Positions 21,531 to 35,748 of a stretch of DNA of 64,000 bases are shown here, one piece after another. Position numbers and translations under genes: made by a program. The stretch is from Paraphysomonas bandaiensis. Taxonomy: Eukaryota; Chrysophyceae. A model generated the notes under the pieces. The model searched no databases. It was given only the letters and a program-made list of their open reading frames with translations, and was not told where the DNA came from. Each line of letters opens with the position of its first letter. Within the stretch, counting starts at the first letter, position 1. The stretch covers positions 40,000 to 103,999 of the forward strand of contig CBFFRP010000254.1 in NCBI GenBank assembly GCA_965644295.1, in the 5' to 3' direction.

Positions 21531-21674
21531 ATGAGAACAATATTTAGAGAATGTACGATGAAAAGAAGAGTCTTGTTTATGCTGCTCTTCAGAAAGTCTT
21601 TATGGACAACTCATATCGGAAATGTTCAGCATGGTGGGGATGGTTAGAGTGCTTGGTGCAATCTCCTTGTTCAT

Positions 21675-22151
21675 GTGGATCGTGCTACACCTTTACGTAC
21701 TACAGCCTTTAAGCATAGTTTTGGTGAAGCAAACATGATTCACCAGCTGTACTCTGGCTTTTGTGATCCGATACGAGATCAGCGAGTCAAAAGTATAGTA
21801 CAAGCCCTTAAGGATGGTCTTTCGTTGTTTGATGCTCCTCTTGCCAAAATTGAGAGGATTTTAGCTGATCAACCTTCTGTTGCTTTGGATGCGCCTAAAT
21901 CATCACGAAAGAGTTATTGTCGACATTGTCATAAGCATGTTTATCATAAGCCAGCCGATTGTTTTCGTAATCCCTCCAACCAGTCTTCCTCAACTTCTTC
22001 GAAACGTCAGAAACACAATAATCATGGTCCTCAATGTATTCTTTGTAGCAATCATGGCCATTATGCCCCGCAATATGCTCTCAAGGCCACAGGTCCAAAA
22101 ATTCCCCAAAATCAAGCTCGTCCAGGTGGTCCTCCCAAAGTGACGGGTTGA
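21675..22151 (+). pseudogene. gag C-terminal segment with zinc knuckles
   Basis: An open stretch of about 158 codons. The first part is helical (IVQALKDGLSLFDAPLAK). It is followed by a CCHC-like knuckle (CRHCHKHVYHKPADC) and a second, degenerate one (CILCSNHGHYAPQY, lacking the last Cys). It has no convincing start codon and is not joined in frame to the other gag fragments. The final half is repeated in inverted orientation just downstream. Confidence 0.55.
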
Positions 22152-22382
22152 TCTGAAATCTCCTTGGTTTTTGGGAAAAGAGGTGGGGCGTGATGTCCAG
22201 CTGCACGCTGTGGTTGAGCATGACGACCAGCTTGATTTTGGGGAATTTGCGGACCTGAGGCCTTGAGAGCATATATTGCGGAGCATAATGGCCATGATTG
22301 CTACAAAGAATACATTGAGGACCATGATTATTGTGTTTCTGACGTTTCGAAGAAGTTGAGGAAGACTGGTTTGAGGGATTAC
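21967..22382. repeat. fold-back: inverted duplication of the gag zinc-knuckle segment
   Basis: About 170 bp at 21967-22135 recur inverted at about 22215-22382 (outer ends GTAATCCCTC / GAGGGATTAC), around an ~80-bp spacer. Both arms translate to the same Asn/His/Gln-rich knuckle region, so the duplication postdates the coding sequence. The opposing open frames at 21990-22421 and 22081-22395 (minus) are copies of this, not separate genes. Confidence 0.88.
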
Positions 22383-22399
22383 AAGGCTCTGGCACTGTT

Positions 22400-23193
22400 C
22401 TTCAAGCAGTGTCAGGTACATTTGTGGTGCTTTTATGTTATTCTTGCTTTTTTAGTATGTTTTTATTTGAGAAGGGAAGGTGCACGGTTTTCTAGTAGCG
22501 TCAGTCACTCGGGAGAAGAGTGCAAGGTAGATGGATGTGCTGGAAGAGTGCACACAATGGAGGGAAGGCATTGAAGTCGGCTTGAATTTTTGTAACAGAG
22601 TTTGGTAGACGTCTATTTCATGCGTCAGTATGAAAAATTGCACAGTGAGACCGCTTCGTGACCGTGGGAGGGCCCGTTGTTAGAGCTACTCTCCCTTCTA
22701 GACTACCTGCTGCTGTGAATAAGAACACCTTGAGGATCCTATACATCTGTGCTGCATATACAGGAGACATATGCCGAAGACACTGACCGCAAGTTGTTCC
22801 TGTTAGGAGCGTATGATCTGGCTTAAACATGCAACTCGTTGTATGCCCATGTAGCTAACTAAACACTAGCGTGTTGTTGTATGATGGCGCAGAGAATGTC
22901 AGATAACATATATCTAGACAGTGGATGTAACAAAATGATTCTCACCTCCAAGACACATATGTGAAACCTTGAGCGCGCTGATAGGCAGATGACCACAGCG
23001 AACAAAGGTACACTAATGAAGCCCCAGAACCATAACAATCAACACAAATAAACTGCATTCACAATCGCATTAATTACATACTTTAATACTTCAGACACTT
23101 TTTACTTTTCTGACAAACCTGTAATAATAACTTCATCCATTCTATGAAATGCAAGCGACAAAACACACATTGCTATAATGGCACAATGGATAA
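22400..23193. other. spacer between retroelement debris and the dynein gene
   Basis: About 800 bp without a gene I can support. Composition is more GC-rich between 22450 and 22800, perhaps more retroelement remnant, then AT-rich 3'-flank of the dynein gene. Confidence 0.4.
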
Positions 23194-26100
23194 CTACTCG
23201 TCCAACATGCATAACATTGCACATCCCCTTCTAATCCAATGGTCTTCCCCTTTTGTTGTGGGCACAGGTAGAGACACCACGAAATTCGTAGAATGTCCGG
23301 TTGTCGACAAAGTTCCAGCCCTGAGAGAGGTCTTATATAGCGGACAATTATATACCGATGTCGGGTTATAATCCTCAGTGATGACAGGTTGAAGCCACAC
23401 ACATGGCATAACATCAAAGAGAACGCGAGGAAGTGAATCCGCCATTTTCATTTCAGTGCGATCGAATCGACCACCTTCCATAAAAAGACCATACACATAC
23501 GCGCCACTCTCAGGAGTCTCTGTGATCTGATCAACTTCGTACTGAGTCATGACACATCCAATTCGAAGAGTGTCGACTGCAATTTGGTTGTCGCGAGAAA
23601 ATGTTTGTTTGACAGCCGTCATAAAACCCTGTGGAAAAAAGAATCCCGACAACCAATATGTCAGCCGTGGACCATGCAGAAGCCAGTCGCTCATAAAGCT
23701 AATTCTCATAACAAAGTCCTCAACCCATGAAGGTAGTGGTTTCAGGCACGGGTAGCCAGCTTCTTCCCATCTAGCCGGCACTTTCTGAAAGACGAAGCAG
23801 TTGTACATCATCTCGAGCTCACCACTCATCACAACTTCTCCCTTGATTGCCCGCTGCAGTTCTCGCAATGTGGATTTCATAACTTCAATCAAACCATTAA
23901 ATCGTATTAATTCCTGGCCTAAAAATACACCCAAACTATTCACTGCATCCCCAAGCTTTTTGAAAGTATCGGGGTGAGCTTTACGTAGGTCATACACTGC
24001 AGGAAGGCGTTCACTTATTCTAGCAGCTATATCGATAACCTTCGAGTCTGTTGACCCATCTGATCCCCCACTTGAACCACCTCCGCCACCACCAGCACAC
24101 ACAACTATCGTCTCAATGAGGGCCTTCGATTCCTTTTGTTGTAGGGTGATAGATGCATTCTGATGAAGCCCAAACACGTAAGGTGCATCTTCAGAAGGCA
24201 GACTTCGTATATAGTCTCTGACGCCCTATAAATATTGAAATCAGAACCGTTTTAGAAGTAGGATGTAAATTTACTTACATTTATGTCACTATCTGGAGGT
24301 GCATAGTAGACACCATCTTCAGTAAACTTAAAGTCATCTCTCAAAATGCCAGGCACCATATACTTGCGAAGAATAGATGATATCGCCCGTTTATCCCATA
24401 TATCAGTTACTCTACCACCGTACGTGATATCAGCCACCTGATGCGTTGTCAAAATATAAATGGCATATATAAAAAACTGCTACCTGCACGTTAAGAGTTT
24501 CCCAGGGTACATCATCTTGCTCCTCAACATACATTCTCACTTGATTCATACCAGTTTTCAAGTCACTGTTCATCCATTCGTACGGTATGTTCCATCCAAC
24601 AGCACCAAACTTTCTTCGTTCCAAAATGAGGGCATTGAAGAAAGCAGTTGCAAAGGACAGTTTCTTATAAACCCCTGTCTTTGAACAGCTCTCATATTCT
24701 TCCGCAGAAATATCCAAAAAAGTTCTCATTAAATTAGCACGAAGACCGCGCGGGGGCTCATTTGTTACTTTTATACCATTCTGGAGTACAGGAACAGGGA
24801 AATTTTTGCTTGGCATGGAAGTAAGCCAGAGTCTGAAGTCGTTACTTACACTATCCGGGTCGTTTTGCATTGATTCCACCAGCTGCTCTAGTTTAGACAA
24901 CCATGATACTGCCAAGTGACAGTTCTGAAGGCACACCCAATCACCAGAACTCTGAGCAGAATCAATTGCTTTCTCTGCAATAGGACCCTGTCCCTGTCCT
25001 AAAGATATAATTCTCAACCCCGAGCCGCCCTTTCCTTTACTCTCTGCCAATGACAGAAGATAATCAGTTGGGTCGGCTCCAGGACTGAGTATAAAAATAA
25101 GAGGTGACACTGCGGTAGAATCGGAATAGGCCCCCTCCAAATCAAAAGGAGGGCTTTCGGTGTAATACTCTCCAATTGTTCCAGCCACATAGACTTTGAT
25201 CGCGAATGACACTTTTTCTTCGCGAAGTAACCTAACTAGAAGAAGCCTCTGAAATCCTGTTAACTTTTCATTCCATTCGCCAGGCAGAGAATCTTTATGT
25301 GGTGTATCGGATATTAAAAAGGTTGACCACTCCTCCACATTGTTTTCTACGTGCTCTCGAAGTCCAGGATAAAACTCCTGCAGGTCGTAATCCATCATAA
25401 CGATACATGTCCAAGTTTTCTCTGCGACGTGTTTTCCTCGTAGCAGCGCAGGCATCGGGAACTTATCCAGTATGGTTTTCTCAGGAACTGTTCCAACTAG
25501 AAATTGATGCCACTCTTTGTCAGAAACCCTGCCGGCTGAAATATCAATTTTCGTAGCGATTACAAACGCATACAGAAGTTTATCCTTTTCAAACAATCCT
25601 CGACAGACATTGGTATACATACTGTGGGTAACGTCGTTAATTAGAAGGTCCAAACGAGCTTGAAGATCTTCTTTCTTTTCAGTCTTCTTTAGACGCTGCG
25701 TAAACAAGTCTTTATAGTACTGTAAACTATATTCATACATAGGGTCCACCAGGGCAAGGTTGGCAACAACGAAATATATAACACTTCCTCGAGTTGCAAC
25801 TACACGATAACCTTCGCGAGTGTCATTGATCTCTTTCGTCGTTACCTCTGCTTCTTGTAGACGTCCATTGATTGCAGTTGACGTTGTCTTCGAACGAGCC
25901 AGCGCATTAATTAACTCTTCATCATCGAGAATATTGCCAGAAGCCGCAGCCAACATGGACAAAATCTCTTCTTCAATTTGCAACAGCTGCCCTTGATCCG
26001 CAGCAATTGACACTACCAGCAAATCGCGCTTTTCCTCTAAATCTGGACGCTCATTTTTGATTACATCTACAAGTAACTGATCTTCTAGCCCTTTCATCGT

Positions 26101-29100
26101 TACAGTAAAATTAATCACAGTTACTTTGATGCAAACTTCGGGCATGTAATGTGGATTAGCCAACTTAGTAGTGATGAGAAATCGGAAATCGTCACTGTAT
26201 GGGACATCAGAGTCACCAAGTCTCAGAAGATTTTGACCGCCACGTTTGAATATTTGTTTAAGCAAAACAGGCTCAAGACTTGGATCTAATTCCTGACCAA
26301 CGTTCTCGAGAAGAACAGGAGCGCCATAACGAATTCCATTTTCAAGAGTTCGGAGAAAGTCTTTCTCAGTCAGTTTAATTATCTGTAGATTTTGCTCTGC
26401 ATACATATTACGAATCCACCTATTCGCTTGACCCTGAGGATCCACCATTAGTGGCCACCGGCGCCCCATTGTTGTGAGGAGGCCATTTTCAGAACTAAAA
26501 TCATCAGCGGGCAGACCATCAATCTGCCATTTTCTCACTACCACAGGTTCGGCTAATGCATTGATTAGACTGAAGTCTCCACATGGTATCTCTAAATCCT
26601 TACACACTGTCATCCACTGCTTGACAATACGAGAACGAAAAGGAGAGGTAAATGGACCCAAGTAAGCCAAGCAACCTGCCGCAAGGCACATATCACCAAC
26701 GAGATTAACCAGAGAGAGCTGCAAATTGTGAGCACTTTCTTTCCATCGAATTTTCTCTCCTCCAAGCCCACCCAAAAGCTGACCAGCACGTACTAGCTGC
26801 TTCTTTGCCATCTCTGCTTGATGCTCGAGATCGGCTTTCTTCTGTTGCGTCTCTTGTAATGTTCGCTGCAGCTGAGCAACTTTGTCGAGTACAGCCTGTA
26901 GGGCAGCTTTCTTTACATTCAATTCACTCATAACAGTTTCAAGCTGAGCTTCAGCCTCGCGTAGCGCCTGTTTCTTTGGCTCGATATTCTTGGCAACTCT
27001 GTCGTAGACTACCATGGCTCTGACCCACATACATAAACACATGGCGGCACTCGACTGCTTCTCCACTTTCTCTGGAAGAAATCTGGGGTCATCGTAATAC
27101 TTCTTAACTTTCGATACAATTTTCTTTGGAATGTTATCTTTGTCGTAATTCTTAAGAACATCCATAAAGTCCATTTGCGATAAGAGTTTCTTAGCCTCGC
27201 CCCAATCAGGCTTGACATCAAGCAAAATGCACACAGCTTCCAAGGTAAACTTAACCATCTCTGGCGGATTGTTAAACGCCTTCATCTCTTGTATTGACTT
27301 CTTGTCGAGCGTGGATAGGGCACGCACCGCACTCTCGTATGCAGGCATGGCTTCATCTAAATCAGCTTGACAATCATCTTTAATAATCTTTACATTGGCT
27401 GCAACTTTATTGGCTTCATTCACATCCACCTCCACAACAGCAGCCTGTTCATCAGCGGCTTTCTGATCCACTGTGACCTGCTGTAACAATGTGTTCGTTT
27501 CTTCAGATGCTTTCACAAGCACTGGCTGCATGTCTGTCAGCTTAATTTCGAGAGCTGCCACCATTTGTTCTGTCTCATTCAGTTTATCAAGACCCACCCG
27601 ATACCTCTTTTCATTTAGACTAATCTTTTCTCTCTGCTTCTTGAGGGTGTCGACATATAGCTTTATGAGTTCTAAGTAGGAAGTTGGAGTAGTATAATTG
27701 TAACGCCTCAGCTCATGGAAATACAGCACAGTTTCTTGTTCAACAGTGCGATGGATCTTGTTACACATAATAGACAACTTGTCCACGTAATCCTCAATTC
27801 CGATTCCTTTTTGTTCGTCGAACATTCTGTGCGCGACAGAATACAATGCATCTTCAGGCCAGGCATTAAACCAGTCAATAGTGCAACAGTTAACTAGTGA
27901 AGGGAACATTCTGCACCGAGTACGAAATCCGGCTCCAATAGGAGACATGCACAATACAATGTGCAAATTCTCACGCACCAAGTAGACGAAGTGTTGAACG
28001 ACATTATCACGGGTATCAAGCTTTCCAGCCTTTTTTGCAAGTGGACGAACCAGCCCAATAATCTTTTCCCACTCGTCATTTTCAAAGAGATTGGGCACTT
28101 CGCCCGAGTTGAGAATGTTATTGATATCCTCCAGAAAAGTTTCAACAACAATTTGAGTGTCTGAAAACAAAAACACGGTGGGCGTATTTTTAGCACCGGC
28201 GTTGATCAGTATTTCTTTAATGTTCTCGTGCCACTCAGTCATACCATATCCCCTTGTGATTTCAATTTGTTTACATTTGTAGTCCGCCATGAATGCTGCC
28301 ATTCGTGTCAACGACTGCCTACCCGACCCACCGACACCAACCAGCAAGGCATTGCCTCTTGGTTGCGAGAGAACTCGCGATATACGACATACATGGTTAA
28401 TAGCATCATTGAAAAATACCAATTCCATTCTCGAAGAAAAAGTCAAGTTATATTCTTCGAGATACTCTAACAGTAGCTCGTTGATTTTCTGTTTATCGTC
28501 GAGCTCCTGGTATAACTTATTGCTCCGCGTCAAAAAATTGCCATATATAAGACCCGTAAAGTTTTCCATTGTCCAGTCCGTCATACCCAAGTTTTGCTGA
28601 AGTTGGTTTAATGTTGCTTCATCATACCACAATCTATCCTCATCATTGATCAGACGATCACGGAAAACACGCGCACCTTCATGACACCAGAGCCGGGTCA
28701 ACGACTCCTTGTCTGGTAAAAACTGCGCGGTTACCATGAGCATCCCTTGAAATACTTTACTCAAATCGCGGAGGTTGAAAGTGTAGTGAGATCGTAACGG
28801 CGTTGGCAGTAGCTCTTTCTGAATCTGAAGATATATATTTACCGAACTCTGCACCAGAGGCTGTGCCATATCAAGTAAAGCGGGTACATTTTGCTGAAGA
28901 AATCCACTCAATATACTCGTAAAAATACTACGCATCGATCTTTCAGTTAAGTTGGTTAGCCATACCATGTGGAAGTGCCTCAGTAGTCGAGGACTGACTT
29001 CATTTCTGCCACCACCAGGAGGAGCACATGCGGCTGCACACACCACGTCCTGAACTTGTTTAAAGAACAACTTCTGCACATCATAAAAGCCGCCAGAATC

Positions 29101-32100
29101 AATAACTTGTCGTAACAACTCATTTGGGGGCTGCGCACCATAAGTTTCAAGCGCAGGCATATTGAGATCATCAATAAACAAGAACATTTTCTTGCCACTA
29201 GGAGGACCCAATAAGTTCTTTCGCTTCTTCTCCAACTTTGTCTCCAGCACATCGCGAAGATTTTGTGGCTTCGTTTGGGCGGAGTATCCAACGACATAAG
29301 ATACGGTTTTACCCTCGGCGACCATTTCGTTCAGAAATGCGTTTATAACTACAGATTTACCAACACCAGTCTCAGCCATAAACAGCACGTTTTTTCCTGC
29401 GTTCATTAAAATGTCTAACACAAAGCGATATCGAGTGGTGTCTACTGTGGGTACTAAAATATTGAAGTATGGCGCATCAGGTACATACTCGAAGGGCGGT
29501 TGAATATCCGACCACTTGCGCAGAGCACCTTTCGATAAATCTACAAAACAATCATACGGATCAACCAGTATGTCGGAATAAGCAGCTCCAACAATTGAAG
29601 TGAACCTACTCGACACCCACTCCTGGAATCCTACACGACTACTATCGTCAATATTCGCTCCAATGGACCACACAAACGCCCACACTATCAGCGAACTAAT
29701 CAAATCTTTGTCTTTGCAAATAGACTTCGGATCATTCTCTCGCTTCAGACTCGCAGATATTAAATTGAGGAGCTCCGACGTGACTTGTATGTCACTCGTT
29801 GGAACTTTTTCTTTGCAAAACTCACGAAGATATTCCACGGCAGCAACAAGATGGCTCTCAATAAAAGTTACAACAGTCTTAGAGTGACGCTTCCCAACGA
29901 TATCCAATAGCGTGGTTTGACCCCACGTCTGCACAATGGACATCATACCGACGTGAACTTGTTCCATATACACCATACCACATCGACTAACAGTTGCAGG
30001 AGAAGCAACTTTCAGATCCTGAACTTCGAACATCATATGCAATGTTGATGGCAACTTAATACGCTCCGAGTTTGCCAAACACAGTGTTTTATTGTCATCC
30101 AACACCGTATTCATGTTCTCAATCCACACAGCATCGACAGGTCCATCGAATATAATCCACTTTCGATTATCAGATCCCTCATTTAATGCATTGACACAAT
30201 CACGAACAAGTTTCGGGACAATACCATCTTTCCATTCGTTCGTTAGCAAATTGAATTCACCATATAATTCGCCAGCAGTAATCGACTTAGGGTTCAAAAT
30301 CAAACAGTCCACTTGCTTATAAAACCCGTCCTTGTCAATCACACCATCCGAATGGAGACTACCCAATGCCTTGGCGAGAACCGTAACATTAGAACTTTTT
30401 CCTGATCCTGCTTCCCCTACTACCATCATTCCATGACGAACAAGTTGCGTTTCATGAACTTGAATAACCTTAGTAATAAATGCCGGTACCTTTTGCAAAT
30501 TCATTTCATCTAAGGCGTTCTCAATGGCCAGCTGCAAATTTCCGTAATCAACGTAAGGAACGTTAATACCAGGAAACAGGTCTTTCAAAATTCCTCCAAA
30601 GAGTGGTAAATCATGCTCCAAGAATTTGGGAACGTTGGAATCTCTCATTGCTCGAATTAGAAGTAAATCCTCATTCGTCTCAGGTTCCTTCCGTTTCAAC
30701 TGTCCAGCCGCGACCAGCACACTCTTCACTGCGCGCATACCAAAGTCATAATGGCACTGCTTTGACAACTGCTCAGAACTCAAGGCGTAAAGCTGAGACA
30801 TTTTATTTGACAAAGGAAGGGCATTCGCAAAACCTTCTGAAAACAAAATAATCTCAGCAATTAGACGGTAATCTGGAACCATCATGGCCACAGGTCGGAA
30901 GAGTGCCTTGAGATTATCAGGTAATTCAGTTCGTCCAGCATAACCCGGATTCATTGTGATAAATACACCAAACGCATAATTGAGGGGGATAATAGTACCT
31001 TCGAAATCAAACTTTTCAACACCCTTGCATATGGCTTGCTGAATACAGAGAATTTGCTGCGCAATCACAGACAGAACTTCAATATCAATGCGATTAAACT
31101 CGTCAAAACACGCCCATGCACCCTGTTGAGCAAGTCCTGAGAAAAACCTACCCATGATTTTATAATCAAGACCATCTGAACAATTGAAGACGACACAATA
31201 CACTGCGAGTGCTTTTGCGAGATCTTTTGTCGTCTCTGTCTTTCCAGTACCAGCAGGGCCTGCGGGGGCACCACCCAAACGCATATGCAGCGCACCAGTC
31301 AAGGTCATATAGCATGTGTCAGTTAACGGGGTAATAACTAGACGCGGACCATTTCCCAAGTACTCGTACCCATAACGAAACGAGCTATTCGTTTGCCTGG
31401 CAACGACATCATCCATATCGATGTCCCAGTAATACCTCAATTGCTTTGTCCAATCAAAATCAGTCAATGATTTCGTGCTTTTCGCGAGCAGGGCGCGGGT
31501 CACATCACGAGCATGCACATCAATGGTGAGAAGAGCGCCCAGTAGCGTTCTCTGTTGCTTCGACAACGGCATTCGCACCAAATCAACCATCGCATCAATC
31601 TGAAGCAAAGAAAACTTCAAGAAATTGGCCATTGAGTCCACATCTTCTCCTGATTCAAGCAGTATCAAAGCTTTCGTTCCATTGGCCGTCCACAAAACTT
31701 GATCAATAGCAATGACAACTTGAGCAGGATACGCCCAGAGCCATTCTTTACGATCAATGGCACTATCATCATCAGGTGGATAGTTTTCGTATGCCTTTTT
31801 CGATTGGTCATAAAGTGTCTATACAAAAATAAGCACAATAAGCAAGTCAAATACGTAATCACCTGTCTCATTCCCCTTTCAAACGTAAGTAACCATGACT
31901 CAACAGGACCTTCAGCCTTCACTGAGTCAGTTAAGGGTACATACTCCCCACTGGGGTCAACAAATCCGAGGATATCATGGGCATGCTTGCCTTCACCAAA
32001 CTTGATTCTCTTAATAGCGTCAAAGCATTTTCCCATATGGGGTTGTACTGCATGAGGATCTCTTGTTTGTGACATAATCTCAAGAAGTTCATCATTGGAA

Positions 32101-35100
32101 AGAAAGTAGAATCTTGGAAAAGCCATTCGTTTAGTTTCTAAATAATCTTCAAGCGACTTCTGAATACTTTCCAACGCAGCGTTATTCATTAAAAATGTAT
32201 CCAGTAAACTCGTTCCGTTATCTAGTGGCACCAATGCATTCATGACAAGTGGGTCTGAGTGAGTTCGGTGCATTATAGTTTTCCAAGAACGGTCAACAAC
32301 TAAGAACTTCTGGGACTCAGCAGGCAGCTGTTTCTGAATGTCTTCTGCACCAAAAATATTTTCCAGATACATCCAGTTCTTTTGGCATGCTAGCCACTCA
32401 TCAAGGGTTTCGGAGAGGACAGCAAGTTTTTTAGCCCATTCTTCCACAGCATCACGAATTCCCATAATATACCTGCTTCCGAGCATTGTCTGAAGTGTAA
32501 CTTGATTGTCCTCCAACAGGGTGAATATTTCATCAAAGGGGCCAAGAATATACAGCCCATGCTGATCTCGGTGATTAAGAACAATAAATTCAATTTTTTC
32601 CCACCCTGTTCGAATTTTTTCGAGAGAGTCTTCCAGAGCTGCTTCCCCAGAAGCACTGGCAGATTGCTCCTGTACAAAATCTTTGTGGTCTGTAACGTTG
32701 TGATCTAAAAGCTCTTGAAGACATAGCGGCATTTCATCGTAGTAAGTCATCCCGATCTTTGACAAAATACGCTCCCAGTGACGACCTTTGATATTCGGAT
32801 TTCCAAGATCCAAAACATTCGGCATTATCGTTTTGAAGTCGCCAACTTTCTCCTTTAACGCCTCACTCACAGTGTTATTTATTTTTTTATGGAGGTTATA
32901 ACTATCTTTGAAGAACACTTGCACTTCTTTATCAACTTCTTCAACATCGAGTTCAACTAAATGAGAAGTCAACCAGAAATTGTATTTCTCAGACCAGTTC
33001 TTTACTGTACTCCACAATGCCTTCATGGAGTCCCACCGGGCTCGACATGCCGTAATATCTTCAAAGTCAGACACAGGGCAGTTGAATAGCTTTTGGTATC
33101 CTGTGTATGTGTTTGCCAGCTGCTCAATAGCATCAAGCTTCTGCCCTAGCTGCTGCAGATCATCCATGATATTTTCGTAGTCATCTAGCTGACTTGCATC
33201 TGTGAAAGGTGGTTCCTCTAGTCTGCCAGCTATCCCAGACACCTGCACCACACTTCATCATATATTTCCATAACAGAATATAATATAACCTGCTCTGAAA
33301 GTTTGAAGATATTGATATCCAAATTATTCGACATTTCACCAAGCTTAGACTCTTTGAATGCCAGAGAGGCTTCCATTTCACTCCTGTACTCCTGCAACCG
33401 CTCATGTAGGTCCTCATGCGCAACTAAATGCTCCGGAGGCACCTGAACCTCATAGTGCTGTAGCAAATTGTATATCTGATCCACCTGAGAAGCGGCCTTG
33501 AATAAAGACCGTTCTTCCTCTCGCATCGCTTGTGTCGTGCTCACGTGTGCTGCAAACTCCTTGAGATGAGCAGGACGCATTACAAGTTTGGATAAATTCT
33601 CCTTAAAGTGATCCAATAACTGAGAACACTTTTCGCTACATTTCATTCATGTTACTCAAAAGAAAGACGATAGAACAACACGTACCTCGCTATGTCTTTC
33701 ATATAATCCTTTATTTCAAGAAGTCGGGCTTCCCGCATAGGATTTAGTTCGCCCTTTAAGCGCTTACTATCCACCTCAAGTACACCAATGGGTTTATTAC
33801 GCAACTTATCGAGCTCCTTGTTCCAATTGATTATATGTTCTAGCATAGCCTTTAAACTGCCCAAGTCTTGATGCTCCGCTTTATACGCAGCAAAATCCCA
33901 AGTTAAATTGAACATATAAATCGGACGCACTGATTCAAAAGTAAGAACGTGATCTTGCGCTCTCTCAAAATCCGTTGTGATTTTCTCTTGTATACGTTTA
34001 GAAATTCGTTGAAACTCACGGTTTTCACGGATAATAGACTGGATAATAGGGCCTCCTGATCCTGCACCTGATCCAGTTCTATTGGCATTCAGATAACTGA
34101 CACGGTTTACATTGCTAACTGTGTTCACCATTAGCTCAAGAAGCTTTTCCATGGAATCTCGAATCTCTTCACATGTTGGGCTGAAAACAGTTTTTGTGGT
34201 GGTAAACTGTATAGTAGTTTCAAAAATACCAACTTTCCTAGGCTTCATGAGCTCCTCCAAGAACGCTCCAGCGACATTGATCGTGATAGAGGACAGAGTC
34301 TCCACCGTTAAGTAGTCTACTAATCGGATAAATTCTGGTAAAGTGTTATACTCATAGATGGCTCTAATCTTTGTCTGCTTGCGTTCTAACTTCTCCTCCT
34401 GAATTTTAACAAGAGATTTAGCCTTTTCTGGGGAGGACCCATCATTGTATACAAGGCCTCCTTGTCCATCGTCTTCCTGCTGGACATTGTTGTGAAGAGT
34501 GGTCACTTCAACAATCACATTCTGGACTTCCGCAATTATCTTGCGAATGCTATCTTCAAATTGAGTACTGGCCTGCTGACAGCTGCTGTTTTGTTGCTCC
34601 ATAAAGTAATTTTTGTCACAACTTCTCAGCTCCAAGTGCAGCAGCTTTACATTCTGAACATCCAGTAGATGCTTCTTGATTTCAATGATAGGGGCACAAG
34701 AAGTCTTGCGTGCCAGAAAATATCTTTCCGATATTCGTTTTCTCTGTTTAGCAAACAACAAGAACCGAATATTTTCCTTCCACATGGTAAAGGCTTTTCT
34801 GTGAAGATAATACTTATAGAATGGTATATTGCGCAGGATGTTGAACATCATGCTCTGTCGCAGCCAGGAAGATAGGGGAATACATTCAGACGGCTGACCC
34901 GGACAAATGTGGACGATACCAGCTGCGGTCATAGTATAGTGCTCACCCTGATATCCCTCAGTCGGATTAATTACAATTAGGTCATATGGGCGGTAGTTTT
35001 TCGGGTCATCTTCTTGTACCAAGTGAACAAATTTTACCTACGTACAGTAAGATCAATAAATAACGAGATTAGCAGAATTAACATACTGGTGTGTCAGATC

Positions 35101-35748
35101 CATATCGAGCAAAAAAATTTATAGCATCTGCCCCTGTCTGAATACCCTCCATTATGGTAGTAATTTGCTCCAAGTCAGACAACGAACGATTGTTGGATGT
35201 TGGGGACGGTTGAACTGTACTAGCTTGTAACGTGGGAGCGGTTGTGTCATCGAGACCTGCGACGAATTAGGTTACAATGATGTCATGGATTGATAAATAC
35301 CAAGAAGTGTAGGAAGAAATTTCCCAGTTTCTTCTGGTTCAGCTTCCACTGGCTGTTGTGACGCACTAGATTTAGAATGTGAGGGTCGAGTTCTACTTTT
35401 CTTGGTCATTTCCGGCGGCAAAGTGCTCCTTGCCTCTGGGCGACCCGGAAGATTAAAAGTATCAAGAGGACCCAAGTCTAAACTATATATAGCTGACTCA
35501 TGAGCTTTGCGCTTCTGTAGCTCTAACCGCTTCTTCTCTTCGATTCTTTGAATCGCACTATTCGTTGTTTGCCCGTCATCAGTGGACTTTAGCAACCTTT
35601 TAATATCATCACGATCAACACGATTTAAACTGCTACTTAAAAATTTCTTAGCATCCTTTTCTTGGGATGGAGTATTTTCCTCGGTTATATATCTCGGGAG
35701 GGTATTAGACCGAGATGGATCAGGAACTTTGAGCTTACGTGTTGTCAT
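23194..35748 (-). CDS. axonemal inner-arm dynein heavy chain (DNAH3/7/12-like), 4,073 aa
   Basis: Eight exons on the minus strand: 35748-35301, 35256-35087, 35037-33686, 33635-33290, 33242-31863, 31818-24484, 24437-24279, 24225-23194. All introns are 45-53 nt and GT-AG, and exons sum to 12,222 nt with one final stop. The N-terminal tail includes FFARYGSDTP. Four P-loops follow: AAA1 GPAGTGKTE (about residue 1420, with FDEFNRI as Walker B), AAA2 GEAGSGKSS (~1697), AAA3 AETGVGKSV (~2045) and AAA4 GVGGSGRQS (~2393). A coiled-coil stalk (~2640-2920) brackets the microtubule-binding region, before AAA5/6 and a C-terminal domain ending RRGCAMLCMLDE. The length (~4,000 aa) is that of single-headed inner-arm axonemal dyneins, shorter than outer-arm chains. 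Role: ATP-driven sliding of axonemal doublets in a motile cilium. Confidence 0.97.

Noticed and set aside
21880-22421. Separate small genes on both strands
   Set aside because: Frames of one retroelement segment and its inverted copy.
24460-34875. Many plus-strand and offset frames across the dynein locus
   Set aside because: Shadows; the eight-exon minus-strand model closes exactly in frame.
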